This document shows, one piece after another, positions 46,201 through 60,080 of a stretch of DNA of 64,000 nt. The position numbers and the translations under genes were made by a program. Source of the DNA: Archilochus colubris (Eukaryota; Chordata; Aves; Apodiformes; Trochilidae); NCBI GenBank assembly GCA_023079485.1, contig CM041107.1:6344657-6408656 (forward strand), written 5' to 3'. Each line of letters opens with the position of its first letter. Position 1 is the first letter of the stretch. The notes below the pieces were generated by a model, which saw nothing but the letters and a program-made list of their open reading frames with translations, was not told the origin of the DNA and made no database searches.

Positions 46201-48249
46201 TGTGCCACAAGAATGGATCAGAGAGCAGGTGTTTGTCCCCAGGGCTGCAGCTCTGCGGTGTTTGCAGAGGGGTCATCTGCATGGGCTGGAGGAATTTTTA
46301 TCCTGAATGATTTCCACATTCCTTCTAGCCTGGCAAAGGATTCTGCCGAAGCATCAACTGCCTTGTCCAGCTTGCCGTGTCCTACATCTGATAACTTATG
46401 AGATGTAATTGAGGATTTAATTGAGGAATTGATTGAGGCATTCCTCTGGTTACCACAACATAATCACTCAGCTTCCCAGAGTCAGAGTTTTCCATTCCAT
46501 TTGGACTCAGTCCTATAAACAACTAAAATACTCTCAACCTCCTCCAAAATCCTTGGAGTGGCAGGTGCTGGAAACTGCAGAGACCTGTGTCCTTTTTGCA
46601 GGCCTGAGAACTCTTTTCCCCTCCCAGTGCTCCTCTGATGGCTGAGCTGGGGTGTGTTCCCTGGAGCTCCAGGGAAAAAGTTCACTTGGGAAGCAGAACT
46701 GCTGAAAAGCCTTTTCCCCTCTGAGTACCAGTTCTGCAGCTGATTACTGTTTATTAGGTCTGATCCTGGCATTCCTCTTTGCATCCCAGGAAGATGTTTA
46801 GTTTTTCTTCTCAAAAGGATACAATACCCAGAGAGATCTCCATCTTCCCTCAGTGCATCTGTCCAAATTGTACCTGTAGGATGTAATGCAGCTGCAATCT
46901 AATAACTACACTTTGATTAAATTCGAGTTTCTGAACTGCAACATGTGAAAACAAAACCTTGGAGGGATTATCTCTAAACATTAGGAGCTCATTCTGAACT
47001 TACTGGAATTGATGTGAACAGGGATAAGGTAATGGGATAACCATGGGTAACCAAGCAGGTCTGCACTTCCTTCCCATTGCTGTGCTTTTGTAGCCAACTG
47101 CAGAATTCTGTTCAAAGCAATTTTTAAAATATTTGTCTTCCTTTTCTTTATTCCTAAATTATAAATTGTGCACTCCAAGGGGCCTGAAACAATGAGCAGG
47201 CACTTGGAACTTGCCAGGTCTCTGCCGTGGTAACTTGCCTGTTTGAGATAAATATTTCTACAAGCTGACACCATAGGTGTTTTTTTAGCATTAGCAAAAA
47301 ACCCCATAACCTTGTAGATAGTAAATTACTTGAACTGCAAGGAGGCTTTTTGTACCTAAAGCTGTTCTGTCCTTCCAGCAGCACAGAGGTTCTGCAGCTC
47401 TTGCCATAGGTTAAAAACCATTCTCAGCCAGATGAAATGAAATGATCCAAAATAATTTTGTCTCCCAGGAAGTGATAAAATAAAACCCTCAAAAGAATGT
47501 TTGTAGGCTCCTGCTGTGAGGCTCAGCTCAGGTTTTGGCCTTGATGGTTTCTAATGGAGTGATACAGGGCTTGCCTTTTAGTTATTGCGAGACCAAAGTT
47601 CTTGCCAAGTTTCAAAGCTAAAGCTCTCCAGTATTGTGGAGACAAACACATTATTGTGCATGTTGGCACAGTCCCTGAGTGATGGAAACCTGAGACAGCA
47701 CAAGGCTCCTAAGTATCACTGGACCTTAATCACAATGCTGCTTTTGCTGTCAACCCATCTCAAGACAAATCAAGATTTTTCAGGATTATAGGAACTGAAA
47801 AGCCTGATTCTTCCAGGTTTCTGTGCTATGGCCATGAGGACATTTTATGGAAATCACCTCCCCCCCTTTCCTTCGTGACCTTGTGGTGCTGGCACTGCCT
47901 GTCAACACTTCCCATCACCATAAGTGGTGCCACAGTGCCCTGTCCCTCTGGGTGCCCAAACACAATTCCCTCAGCTCCCTGCCCTCTCTGCTGTACCACC
48001 CCGGTATCTCTGTGTCCCACCAGGGTCTCTGACCCCTCATTGAGCTGTCACAGCTCCTCACCCATCACCATTCCCTGGTGTGGCTCTCCCAAGGCTGCCT
48101 GTGGGCTAACAGAGCGGCCAGGACAGGGTGCTGGTTGCCCAGCAGAAGGCAAAGTCTTCAAGAGAGGATGCTTGTGTTCTGACCAGCTGCTGGGGTTTGT
48201 ATTTACAGGAAGTTAATATCTTTGAGACATCAAGATCTCTGACAAAATC
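43224..48249. other. Intergenic region, no gene recognised
   Basis: 5 kb of sequence with only short, unrelated open frames. It contains a short GGGCACATCC-type tandem (44615-44660), a TA microsatellite (44806-44837) and a run of ATTGAGG-like units (about 46408-46438). No conserved domain, RNA gene or promoter island was seen. Confidence 0.55.
44806..44837. repeat. (TA)n microsatellite
   Basis: Alternating TA of about 32 bp with one interruption. Confidence 0.9.
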
Positions 48250-48560
48250 TCCAGCAATCTATCCTTACTGGGCTACTCTCAGTAGAGAAATTCTTCCCCA
48301 GCTCCAACCTAAACCTCCCCTGGCATAACTTGAGGCCAAAAGTTCCTCTTGTCCCATCCCTTGTTCCTTGGGAGCAGAGCCCGACCCCCCCTGGCTCCAA
48401 CCTCCTCTCAGGGGGTTGCAGAGAGCCACAAGGTCTCCCCTCAGCATCCTCTGCTCCAGGATCAGCACCCACAGGGCCCTCAGACTTCTGCTCCAGACCC
48501 TTTCCCAGCTTCATTCCCTTCTCAGGACACCCTCCAGCCCCTCAATGTCCTTCACATGGT
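48250..48560 (-). mobile_element. CR1 LINE fragment, minus orientation
   Basis: Antisense CR1: cagctccaacctaaacctcc, ggctccaacctcctctcagg, aaggtctcccctcagcatcc. It covers the same part of the element as the 40785 copy. Confidence 0.8.
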
Positions 48561-50139
48561 GGGGGGCCCAGAAGCAACGGATTTGCCTGTGATAAAACCA
48601 TTTTGACTCTTTCTGGTTGCTTCCTCATCCTTCATGGGTTTGCATCAGTATACTTGAACAGGATGTGCTCCAGGACCTATCCAGGCACATGAGACTGACT
48701 GCTCCACATTCCCCAGTCCTCCTCTTGCCCCAGATGATGTATATTCATCAGAAATGTAAAACCCCGTGTGACTCTCTGTCCTCAGGTTCCTCTGCCTTCA
48801 AATGGTAACTTAACACCATCTGATGAATACAGGTAAAGCCTGGCCCCAAGTTTGCAGTGCCTTTCTGGGTTAGAGGTGCTTTGCAAACTAGTAGTCTTGT
48901 TATCTCTCTCTTCATCCAAGCATCTGATTCAGCTCTGCTTGTTCCAAATTGCAGCATAATGTTGATTTTCTAAGATCTTCCTGTTGAAGAGGATTTCATT
49001 TCAGTTGGCAAAACACAATGCACTGAAACAGCTACAGCTGAGACAAAGATGGAAATTAAGATTTGAAAAGGGAGAAAGGGACAAAAGAAATGTTGGTGAC
49101 AAGCAAGAAACTGAAACAAAAATGAAATCCTTGTCATTATCTGACTACAAAGGGGAAGGATGCTGCTTGCTGCCTGGGACTACTCCAATGGGGAAAGCAG
49201 TTTGTCCACGTATATCCAGGAATGGGACACAGCTGGCTGAGCCACCCACCATCAGCCCTGCTTAACTCCTTGCATCCATGATCCATTCCCATGGTATTCA
49301 CTACCAGAGCTGTACATACCCATTTACTGGTTTAAAATATTCCTCCAAGAAGAGGGAACATGCCCCAAATGACTGCCTGAGTTGGGCTGCAAACTGCTGA
49401 CCTGATTTTCCCACCTTGCTGGGAGGTGGTGAGATAGCCAGGAGCAGTCATAACCCAGTGTCTGGGAGAAGGTCCCTCCTGCTGTCTAGGGAAAACACAC
49501 TTTCCTTTTCTTTCAGGTACTCTCAGAGGGGACTCTGGTGGTGTCACCAGGTGGTGTCCCTGATGGCCCCAACACGAGGCACTCTGCTGGCATCCTGGCA
49601 CGAGGATGCTCTCTTGCAGGTTGGCAGTGCTGGCCCTCACGTTGGTGCACATGACATCCTCTGTCTGGAATAAGAAGACAGTTTGGGTGAGTTCTAGCAA
49701 AAATGCAGGCAGGGAGCCTGGGAGCAGGTGGGTCTCCACATGTTCAGCCATCAGCTCTGGTTACTCCTGGCTGTGAGATGAGGGGTGGGCTGACTTCTCC
49801 CTGATTGTGGGGGCTGTAGACACACAGCACACTGAATGCCCTGAAATGGCAAATGTTCTTCTGGAAGGCTTCAACTATTTCCTAAATGCTGACATGGCTC
49901 AATCCTCACCCTCCCATGGCAGGTACTGTCCTATCACCACACTCCCAGTGCCTGCCTGGCTCAGTGCTGGGGATGCTCCATGTTCACACTGTCTGTTGGG
50001 TCCATTTCCTTGAGAGGACTGAGGTGATTTTCTCTGCATTTATGCCTCAAACTTCACCTTCACAAAGAGTGAGATAAGCCCAGGGCAGCTGATCTGAGGA
50101 GTCCTGCTTTGTGCAGGTTTGGGTCTGGCAAAAAGGGTT
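48561..50139. other. Intergenic region, nothing recognised
   Basis: No gene, RNA or mobile element was identified. Confidence 0.5.
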
Positions 50140-50470
50140 GTAGGGAGGTGGGTGCTGGCCTCTTCTCTCAAGTGAATAATGATAGGACCAGAGGAAATGG
50201 CCTGAAGTTGCACCAGAGGAGGTTTAGACTAGATATTAGGAAGAATTTATTTACTGAGAGAGTAGTTAGGCATTGGAACAGACTGCCCATCCCAAAGTAA
50301 TTCCCATACTTCCAAAGCATTTAAAAAGCATGCAAATGAGGCACTTCAGGACATGCTCTAGTGGGTGACACAGATGCTAATACATATATTTTATACAGGG
50401 GGGATGTTGACAGCTGGATGCTATGATCTTAGAGGTCATTCCCCACTGTAGCAATTCAGTGATTCTGTGT
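50140..50470 (+). mobile_element. CR1 LINE 3' fragment
   Basis: CR1 C-terminal coding region (gaccagaggaaatggcctga, ggtttagactagatattagg, ggcattggaacagactgccc) followed by a degenerate 3' tail ending ttcagtgattctgtg. Confidence 0.8.
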
Positions 50471-53400
50471 ATGATCTCTCTGCAGCATTAAAAATTGCCA
50501 TAACAAGTCTGTGCCCCTTACCCAATGTCTCATGAACTGTGGTGCTCTGAGGGGAACAGGGCACTGCCCACTGTCACAGTTGGAGGAGCTCATCCTATGC
50601 TCCTGCCATAGCAATGTCCTTCCCAGGGCAGAGGTATAGAGGTGTCTGGTCCAGGATCCATGCTGGACACAACTGGACTGCTCTGGAGGTTGTAGTGGAG
50701 TGGGATTACACTGTCTGTTGGTGTGGTCCATGGCCCCCATCTGGAGATGAACTGTGGCCCTGCCCTGGAGCTGTTGCACAGTGAACTCACTTCACAGCCC
50801 TGTCCTGGTGTGAGCCAGGACAGAAACAAATTTCTTTGTATTAATATTACTTTTCAGTTAAGTCTCTTCTGTGTAATTGCACTTCTAAAACTAATGACAT
50901 CTTTCCCAGCCAGTATCTGTTTCTAGGACTGATAACAGTCAATGTTTGTAGTTTTTGATGGAGAATGGTCTGCAGGAGGGCTCTTGCTTATACTTGTTCC
51001 ACTAGAAACCAAGGCCACTGCTTTGTTCTGCTAAATTTCTTATGCTCTGGAAATGAAAAGGAGTAAAGGGGTCACACCTGCAACCCTCCTGTGGGGAGGA
51101 GCAGAGCAGACAAGTGACCAAATCTGACCAATGAAGTATCCATCCATGCACCTTGTACTGAGGATAAATATGAGGGAACATGAGGGTCAAGCTCTCTTTG
51201 TCCATGGCTGTGTCCTGGGAGGATGCCATCCATTCGGGACTTCCCCCGGTCTGGCCCTGCAGCCCTGGTGGTGACATCATTGTGACTTGTGGGGGGGAAT
51301 GAGAATGTTTTTGTATAAATTTTTATATATTCCATTATTTTCTTTTCCATTATTTTCTTTTCAAGCTGTGCAGTTTAGTTTCCAAACCCTCAGTCTCTCA
51401 CTCTTTTTCCTTTCCCTTTCTGGGTTAATGCAGCAGCTGCCATCTGTTTAACTGCCAGCCCAGCATTAAACCTTAAACGACAAGTCCCAAAGTCAACAGA
51501 CACTTTGAAGCCTCAAGAAAAAAAAAAAATAAAAAAAATCTCTTTTTCAAGAAGATGATCCAGTTCTTCAAACTGCAGCTGCTCCCGTAGCTCCGCAGTG
51601 GCAGCGCAGGCGCTGAGCAGGAGAGCTCAGCCGAAGGAAAGAGCCTGGAATTCTGAGGAGCTGGGAATCAGGGGCTGATTTCCAAGTAATGAATCACAAA
51701 ACAGCAGGAAACGAGCTGGCCAAGAAAAAGTGTGAGCTCTGCAATTAACTGTGGAGTGCTTAGGTGAATACCAAAGGCAGTGCTGAGCAGCAGCCAGGGC
51801 TGTGGGTGCTGCGGGGATGGTTCTGTAAACCACAATTTTCCCAAACAACTCCTGGTCAAAGAATTTGTGGCTTTCTCTTGAACTGAAACCAATTCCGTGT
51901 GCATGTCATTATCAAAACCAGCTTTGAACTTGTGTTTAAATTTATGAGTGACCCAGATCAGAAAAAAACCTCAGGACCCATCTCCTTGAAGAGGTCTGCT
52001 CTTAACCCCTGCTACTGAGCCAGGGTGAGGCAGGAGGGATCAGATAAGAGGGATGGAGCAGGGGAAGGATGGGTTTCCACTGTGTAAGGGACACTTGCTG
52101 GGGATTATCAGTTTACAGGGCAGATGAGAATGGGCAGGTTGTATTAATTATCCACTGGGGAGGGGTTGGAGGTTTGGATGAGAGGCCCACGGACAAGGTG
52201 TGTGAACAGGATGCAGAACTTGTGTATGGGATGGTGGATGCCATTCCCAGCTCTGTCACAGACACATGGTGCCCTGAGAAATGAGACCTCTCTGGGTATG
52301 GAGCTCAGAGATAGACATGACACTGCTCTTTCAGGACAACTATCAATTATTGATGTTACCCAAGTCCCAGTAAATCTATCCTCTTCTTTGTCTGAGGCAC
52401 TGTGCCAGGAGGAGCTGTATCACTGCAGGTGGCTCCCCCACAGTTCCTGATGCAGTCACGAGACCTCTTTAGAAAACATTAATTTCAGCTGAGAAGCTTA
52501 TGGTTTATATCCTTCTCCCCCATTTCATGTCACCCCAGAGATGCTGATTGGTGTAAACCAACCCAAAACCTCTCCTGGGCAGGGGACTCTGCTAAATCTC
52601 AGTGTTACTGGGAGGAGGCACCAAAAATCATCACTCTCTGGACAAAGGGATGGAGACCAGCTGGGATCCTACATCTCACTGGATCTGATGAGGATCCTGC
52701 GGATCTGATGGACCCTGAAGAGTGCACCCCTGGACACAGCTCAGGGCTTCACTTTCTGTCCCTCTTCTCCTGGTTTCTATGAAGTTTGGGTCACTCTGCC
52801 CCTGCTCATCCCTTTTGCTGGCAGTCATCAGAGGAGATGGTCTTCTTTCTTCTGTGCCCCTCTAAAGGAATAAATGGACCAGAAGGAGGAAGAGCAGAGA
52901 CTGAGAGACGTCGTGACCTCTGATAGACTTTGGGTCATGTTTGCAGCTCTGGTGTTCACCCAGGCACTGCAGATAACTACAAAGGGCAGTATGCTGCATG
53001 ACTGCTTCCGAGCATGCAAAGGGTGGAAGGTACAGCCAGAGGCACAGCTGAAAACTTGGTGGAGATGAGCATTCAAGAGACCCGAGCAGAAACCTCCAGT
53101 GGGTTCAGTGCTTGTGGCCGTGGCTGCAGTGACTGCCCTGCTGAGTTCATTACATCAGTTCCTGATGCTTTTTCCCTGCCCCCAGAGACCCCACTGTGCT
53201 CACTCCTGATTCACTGCCTACAGCTGCTACAGGACAAGTGCTGGGGGTGGGAGGTGCCACTCTTCCCAGTGGTTTCAGATCACTTCCAAAATGGCATTAC
53301 CAGAAATCGATGATGTCTCAGCTCTGGTACAGAGAGATCCTCTCAGTCCTTTGCCTTTTTTTTCCTCATGATGCTCCTTCTCTGACCTCTTTTTGTTTTC

Positions 53401-54819
53401 TTGACACCCTTTGCCAGTTTCCCGGGCTCGTGGAGTGAGGGGATCAAGCAGATGGATGCTCCGGGCTTGTCTCCCAGTGTCTGGGAAAGCTGTGTTGGGC
53501 TGAGCAGGAGGATGTGCCCAGGGGTGCCCATCACCCTGAGCCCTGAGCAGATGCTACCACCCAGCAGTAACACAGCCTGAGCAATCTGTAGCTTAATCCT
53601 CTGACCTCAGACCCATATCACACCCATCAGAGGAGTGATTCTTTGTGTTTACATGGGTCAGCAACTAGACAAGGACTTGACTTTGATTTTCCCAGTGGGT
53701 CACACAGATATTTTGCTAATCAGTGGTAGCATAAACAGTGCCAGGATCCTTACGGGTCACTTGCTAGGGACAGGCCAAACAAACCATCACCAGATGAAAT
53801 GCAGCATGGGTGAGTGGATGAGATTTGGAAGAATTGCACTGGAATCCTGAGTCTGTGCCCAGAGGGGTTTCAGGACTTGTGAAACAGAGAGGTAATTATC
53901 TGGAAGGCTTGGATCTCAGCCTTGGTCCCAGCACAGGCAGGAGAGCAGATGGGATGATCTTGCCCTTCTCTGGACATCTCCATCACTTCTCTGTGCCTCC
54001 TGTAGTGAGATGCCCAGAGCTGAGCACAGGACTGACTCTGGCAGCACACACAGCACTGCTCTGCTCTGGGCCAGCACACGGAGCTGGGTTTCTTCCTGTG
54101 GGATTCCTGGGGAGAAGACCTCAGGGATCCAAGCAGTGGAGGCTTGGACCCCAACTGTTCACAGCAAGAGCTGTGTTAATTATCATCTCTTGTCTCCATG
54201 CAGCTGGCATGCAAGCTTCCAAGGAGATTTAAGAATACTGAAATCTTGGTGCCATAAGAAGAATAATTTTTTCACTACAGACAAGAGCAACAGCATCTGT
54301 ATTTTAGCAGTGGTATGATTTTCCCTCAATTTTTGCAGACACCTCATTGTCAAATTAAGTCTGACTCTTTTTTTTTCAAAACAGTGATGCTCACTAAGCT
54401 GTGGTCATTACCACTCAGAACCCAACGCAGAAGTCAGTGTGCAGCCACCTCTCTCTCCAGGTTTTGGGGTTTCTCTGCAGTGATGGGGTGGGTGCTGGTG
54501 GGGTGGGTGCTGCAGGGCTGCTTGCTGAGAACATTGAGGCCAAACAGGTCAGAGTTGGAATGAGGAACCATCTCATTCAGCTCTTGTAGGGTACCTGGCT
54601 TGTCCCTGGCTTGATCCCTCTCCTGCTGTGCCAGGGCAGCAGCAAACAGGAAACTGCTGGGAGAAGGTGGGAAGGGAATTTTTTGCAGTGGGAAAGCAGA
54701 TTCTCCCTGCAAGGTGACTCACTGGGTATTTATTGATGGAAGAATAATATGATGAGGGGAATGGTTTCAAACTGGAAGAAGGGAAATTGAGGAAGAATTC
54801 TTAGGAAGAATTCTTTGGG
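50471..54819. other. Intergenic region, nothing recognised
   Basis: No gene was identified in this 4.3 kb. A short tandem (tccattattttctttt twice, 51331-51362) is present. The open frames are short and lack splice or homology support. Confidence 0.5.
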
Positions 54820-54995
54820 GTGAGGGTGCTGAGCCCCAGGTTCCCCCAGAAGCTGTGGCTGCCCCATCCCTGGCAGTGTCCAAGGTTGGATGGGGCTTGG
54901 AGCACCCTGGGCTGGGGGAGGTGTCCCTGACCATGGCAGGGGGGGCACTGGGTGAGCTTTGAGGTCCCTCCAACCCAAACCAGTCTGGAATACTT
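54820..54995 (+). mobile_element. CR1 LINE 3' tail
   Basis: ggctgccccatccctggcag, gtgtccaaggttggatgggg, then gaggtccctccaacccaaac form a CR1 3' UTR end in plus orientation. Confidence 0.7.
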
Positions 54996-56769
54996 ATGAA
55001 GAGAGATCTGTGGGTGAGCAAAGAGGGAAGAGAGCTCCAGTGAGAGCAGCCAAGGTGCCAGCCTTTACCATGGGCATCCAGTTCCCACCAGCAGGGATCC
55101 AGACATCTCCTGCAGTGGCAGGGGCAGGACAGGGAAGCAAAGCACACTGGCACACTCTCCTCACCCAGGAGCTGAGTTCTGTGGCCCCTTCCAGGGTGGT
55201 GAGAGAGGAATCTGCCTGCCTACCACACTCCCACTGTCAGCTCAGAGAGGAAGCATTTCAGGATTCAAAAGTCCAGAGAGAAGGGGAGTAAAAATGAAGA
55301 GCTCTGTGAAGAAAGGGCCCTGCAGAGAAGGGGAAGTTCTGCCTTCCATCTCTCACTACTCCTGGACATGGGAGCAGTCAGATGCTGCTGCCATCAGCCC
55401 TGGGGCAATGTGCAGCATGGCAGAGAGCAGAACTGTGCATGAAATTTTCCTCGGGGAGAGGGATGGCAGAGGAGGCATTGAATTCTGGTGCCACCTGCCA
55501 TCACCTCAGGGTGACAGAGATGACAAGAGGACATGTGCTCCTGCCCAGGGGCTGAAGGGATGAGCTGGTTTCCAAAGCAAACTCCTTTGATCTGGAAAAG
55601 CCAAAGGGAGAGAGCTTTCCAGGATGTCATTTGCATGGAGACCTGTGACAGCCAAGCCCTTGATGGAAGGAACCTCTTCCAGGAATTGAGTGGATTCCCA
55701 TTAGTCCTCAGCTGAGACACCAGAGAGGCTGCTACAGCAGGAGACAAGGACACAGCCTGGGAGATGCCTGGGGGCTGGCATTGCCACAGGAGTAGCTATC
55801 ACACAGAGGGACCTTTCTGGGGACACAAGGTGACCATCTTCACCAGTGTGCTGCCACAGGAGGGGAGGATGGGTGTGGGAGAACACAGATCTGTGAGGGG
55901 CACAGAGGGGGGGCAGAGGGACAGGATCCAGGCCCAGTGATGGTTTATCTGCTTGGAATCAGGATTTGGTTTTCTTTTCCCTCATGAATCAGGATTGTGC
56001 TACATTTGCCCAAGGGCTTGTTATCTGGGTCATATGGCCTCCCAAATGGGCCTGTGTGGAGCTGCCTGCCTGTCATCAACTTGTCCCTCACTGAAACAGA
56101 GCTGGGAGTTGCTGCCATCCCCATCATTTAATATGTTGCTCTCATGGATGGATTTTATCCAAGCTGTGCCCAGTGACTGACCAGTTCTGCTCTCCACTGT
56201 GATCCAAAGGAGCCAGGAAGGATTTCACAGCGGTCAGCAATGTAATAATCCCTGTAATAAAAACTTTCCTCTCTTCTCCCCTCTGCGAACTGCTTGGTAT
56301 CCAAGAATTCTGGCTTGTGTTTGTATATATTTGGCAAATAAAATTATGAGCCATGCTCAGGATGTTACATCTTGATTTTATTTTTTTCCTTCTGCAGAAA
56401 TCCTGGAGCTGGAAGTGGTGAGTGGATCTTTGTGTTCTCTCCCACGCTGACCACCTTCTGGCCTGGCCTGGTTTTGCTGCATTTCTTGGCACATTTTTTT
56501 TTTCTTTTTTTCCTAGCTAAGTGTTTCACACCTGAGAGCAAACACAGGAACAAACTGCCCTAGAAGTTCAGTTTTTTTAGAGATGATCCCTCAGAACTTT
56601 CCCAGCGTGTCAGTGCTGCAAGAATGAAAAAACTCCTGAGTGAGAGCAGCCCTGTGGGCTCCGTGCAGTGCTGGCAGTGAGGGGGAAAGCAGCCCCAGCT
56701 CTTCAGCAGCTGCAGTGTGGGGTTTGAGGTCAGTTCTGCTGTGCCTTTGCCAGCACAGGGCTGAGGAAG
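54996..56769. other. Intergenic region, nothing recognised
   Basis: No gene, RNA or transposon was recognised. Confidence 0.5.
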
Positions 56770-57180
56770 GGGTTCTGCTGGTCTGCCATGGGGCTGGGGC
56801 AGCTGGGGGTGTTGAGGCTGGAGAAGAGGAGGCTCAGGGGAGACCTCATCACTCTCTCCAACTCCCTGAAAGGAGGTTGGAGCCAGGGGGGGGTTGGGCT
56901 CTGCTCCCAGGTAGCTACCAGTAAGACAAAGAGAGTATGGGCTTAAGCTCTGCCAGGGGAGGTTTAGGCTGGATATTAGGAAGGAATTCTTTACAGAGAG
57001 GGTGATCAGACATTGGAATGGGCTGCCCAGGGAAGGGGTGGATTCTCCATCCCTGGAGATATTTAGAAAGAGACTGATGTGGCACTGAGTGCCATGGGCT
57101 GGGAACCACGGGGGGAGTGGATCAAGGGTTGGACTTGATGATCTCTGAGGTCCCTTCCAACCCAGCTGATTCCATGGGGG
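56770..57180 (+). mobile_element. CR1 LINE 3' fragment
   Basis: It runs from gctgggggtgttgaggctgg through gaggctcaggggagacctca and ggctggatattaggaaggaa to ggacttgatgatctctgagg and ttccaacccagctgattcc. It resembles the 3' half of the copy at 41830. Confidence 0.88.
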
Positions 57181-58049
57181 TCAGGAGCCACCCAAACCAA
57201 GCAAGGGTGGGAGTGCAGATTGCACCCAGCACCCTGTACAGAGCTGTGACCCCCCTGCCCTCTGCTCCTGTGTGCTCTCTCCCTGTCTGCCTCAAGTTTC
57301 CAGGCTGAATCTACCAGGGTAACATTGACCTAATTAGTGTCTGAAACAAATGGGAGGGAGAGGAAGTCTTGCAGCCGTCTGTTACAGCAAGAAGTCCTCT
57401 CCCTCTCCTTTCCCTCTCCAGGCCCTGGGGATTCATCCCAGGCAGGTGCTGCTTTGATTGCAGCAGGTTTTGAATCCTCTTCCCTCTCCTCGCAGGGATG
57501 CCACATGCTGTCTTCTGACCTCGTTAGCTTCTCCTCCTGTTCCACTTCTCAGCTCTGCACTCCCAGCCCCACCGATGTGCTAATTACCACCCGGCCATCT
57601 GCAGGAATGTGCTCCGGGGGTGTGGGGAGAGGGAGGAGGAGATGCTGCCAGGGCATTGTGGGGGATGGAGCAAACTGGATGAGATGCAGCTTGGTTTAAG
57701 CATCACTGGTGTCTGAGCTCATGCCCAGCTCCTCTCCCCCACGGGTGGGTGCCAAGCATCCACAGGGGTGTGCAGCAGGCGAGGTGCTGTCTGGGTGGGT
57801 CTGCAGATTGGGCTGTGCTGCCTGTCCTCAGGGCCACCTAACGGGGGGGGGCTCCATGTCACTGCAGGGGCTCACATGGTCCTGGGACCTCCTGTGCCTC
57901 AGTTTCCTCCAGGGAAACTCCAGTTTCCTCCAGGCTCTTTCCTTCCTGAGCTGTGAGGAAACAACCTGGATCTCCAGTGCTGGTCCTCACCCTCTGACCA
58001 ACTGGTCTCAGTTCTCTTTGGACTGGTTCACTCAGACAAGGCAGGTCTA
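57181..58049. other. Intergenic region, nothing recognised
   Basis: No gene was recognised. A short duplication (agtttcctccagg twice) occurs near 57900-57935. Confidence 0.5.
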
Positions 58050-58185
58050 CACAGCATTCCTAGTTAAAAGGCATTGGAACCTGGTCCTTAAGGACGTGGT
58101 TTAGTAGATTGTGGTGGTGGTCAAAGGTTGGACTGGATGAGCTTGGAGGTCTCTTCCAACCCAAACATTCTGTGATTCTGGATGG
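58050..58185 (+). mobile_element. CR1 LINE 3' tail
   Basis: caaaggttggactggatgag, cttggaggtctcttccaacc, then attctgtgattctgg is a CR1 3' end in plus orientation. Confidence 0.75.
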
Positions 58186-60072
58186 GCTGGACAGGACCTG
58201 GCTCTGCAGGAGTCCTGAGGAGTCCCAAGAACCCTCTTCCCAGGCACACTGTGAGGGAGAGGGAAGGAATTTCCTCCTAGACTGCATCATGTGCAAACAC
58301 ACTCAATGGGCTTCTCACTTCTTGACCTGCACTCAAACAGGCAGAACCAGATGGTTCTTGGAGTGCACGAGGTCCAGGTGGAGGAGTTCTCCTCTGGTAC
58401 TGGTTGAAAATGAGGAAACTGCAGAGGGCTGGAGCTTGGATTACTTGTGTCTATCTGGAATGACAAGATCTTTCTCTTCTTCCTGAGTCAGGGAGAAAGG
58501 GCTGAAAATTAGAGTAAAAACAATTGAGGGAAGAACTAGATCCTGCCTTCTGTGCCTCTGTACATCTAAAGCCATCACGTTAAGGCTGGTGGGACTGTGT
58601 TTATATTGAGCTGGTGCAAGTTAATGTTAACTTCACTAACCTAAAAACAAGGCAAAGCAGAGAAAAGCCAATCCCTCTAACTGTGGCTGATGGGTGAATC
58701 CAGACAGAGGGAGACTTGGGTGACTCTTGTGAAGGGCATCTTCACTGTGAAGTCTTTGGGAATGAAGGAATCAAGAAGGTGCCACCTCACACAAGTGCAA
58801 AGCCATGGTGTCCCTTACCAATCATGCACATTCCCATGATTTGTGTGACCCCAGCTGATGCTCCTCTCTTCTTCCTAATCTCAGATATCACCAGGATCTA
58901 AGAGATGAGCCATGCACTGGGCATGTGAAGAGAAACTTAAGATGGGGGCTTGAGCTGGGGGCTCATGTTTTCCTGGTGTTCCTTGGGTGTAACACTCACA
59001 TTGTGTTTGACTGCAGAAGCTCTGAGGATACTCCAGCCTTGCCTGAAGTCCCTCTCTGAATCCATCTGATGCTGCATTTTGATACAGAGATCCATCAGAC
59101 CTGGGGGTCTGTGTTTGTCCATCAGGATTTAACCACTTTTTGGTAGCATTTGAAGAAAGTTCCCTTTCTTGATGCTGTTATTCAGTACCCTTGTCTTTCA
59201 AAGGTCTCTATTTTTCTCTTTCTTCTTTTTTGCTTCTGTTTTAATTACTTGGTTAATGAGCAGCCCTACCAGCCTCTACTCACCTTAGATTTTTTTGCAT
59301 AAATCACATTACATGAAAAGCAAAGGTTTCTCTATCTGCTTGCACAAGCTTATGTTCACTTCTCACCTCATTTATTTCAAATATTTTCTTTATGCTGATT
59401 TTAAAGTCTCTTCTGTAACTTCAGAGTTGCAGGCCACATCCAGTGGTGACAGAAACCAAGCATGGTTGACAGCTGCTGGAAACCTGGTGCTGTGGGCTGG
59501 TTCTCAGGCTTTGCTTTTCTTGCATCATTTATATTCTGCAAAATAGTCTATCATTTGTGGCAGTCTGCTTGCCTGGGATCTAAGCCTAAGACTACTGGCA
59601 ACACTTCACAGAGGAGGCTTAAAAGGGCTTAAGTGAGTGTTACACCCTTGTTACACTCTGCTTGCTCCTCCCAGCAGCAATTCAGCTCCATCATCTTCTC
59701 CCAGAGACTGCTCAGAGGTCACTGGGGACTTGAGTCTCTTCATCAGGACATTTTGTGCCAGTTCTTAGTGATGTCAGACACTAAGAGAACCAAGAAGATA
59801 CTACAGCTTGTAGTACTGGAGTAGTGTAGGAGATGCCCATTTTGGAGCTGTGCATCCCAGCTCTGTGCTGACATGAAGAAACCCTGCCTGAGTCATTAAA
59901 ACCATCCAAGGTGGGGGACAAATGCTGTGTCTCTGGATCCATCAGCAGGCCCAGGTGCTCAGATGGGACATGCCATGGGCCATCTGCCTGTCCCCAACCT
60001 GAGCCCAGCCTGGGATCACCCTCCTGTGCCTCACTGTGCTCCTGGCAGAGCCAGGAAATTCCCTGTATCAGT
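58186..60072. other. Intergenic region, nothing recognised
   Basis: No gene, RNA or transposon was recognised. Confidence 0.5.
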
Positions 60073-60080
60073 ATTTCCCT
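60073..60080. repeat. Target-site duplication (left) of foldback element copy 2
   Basis: ATTTCCCT, repeated exactly at 60293-60300. Confidence 0.9.
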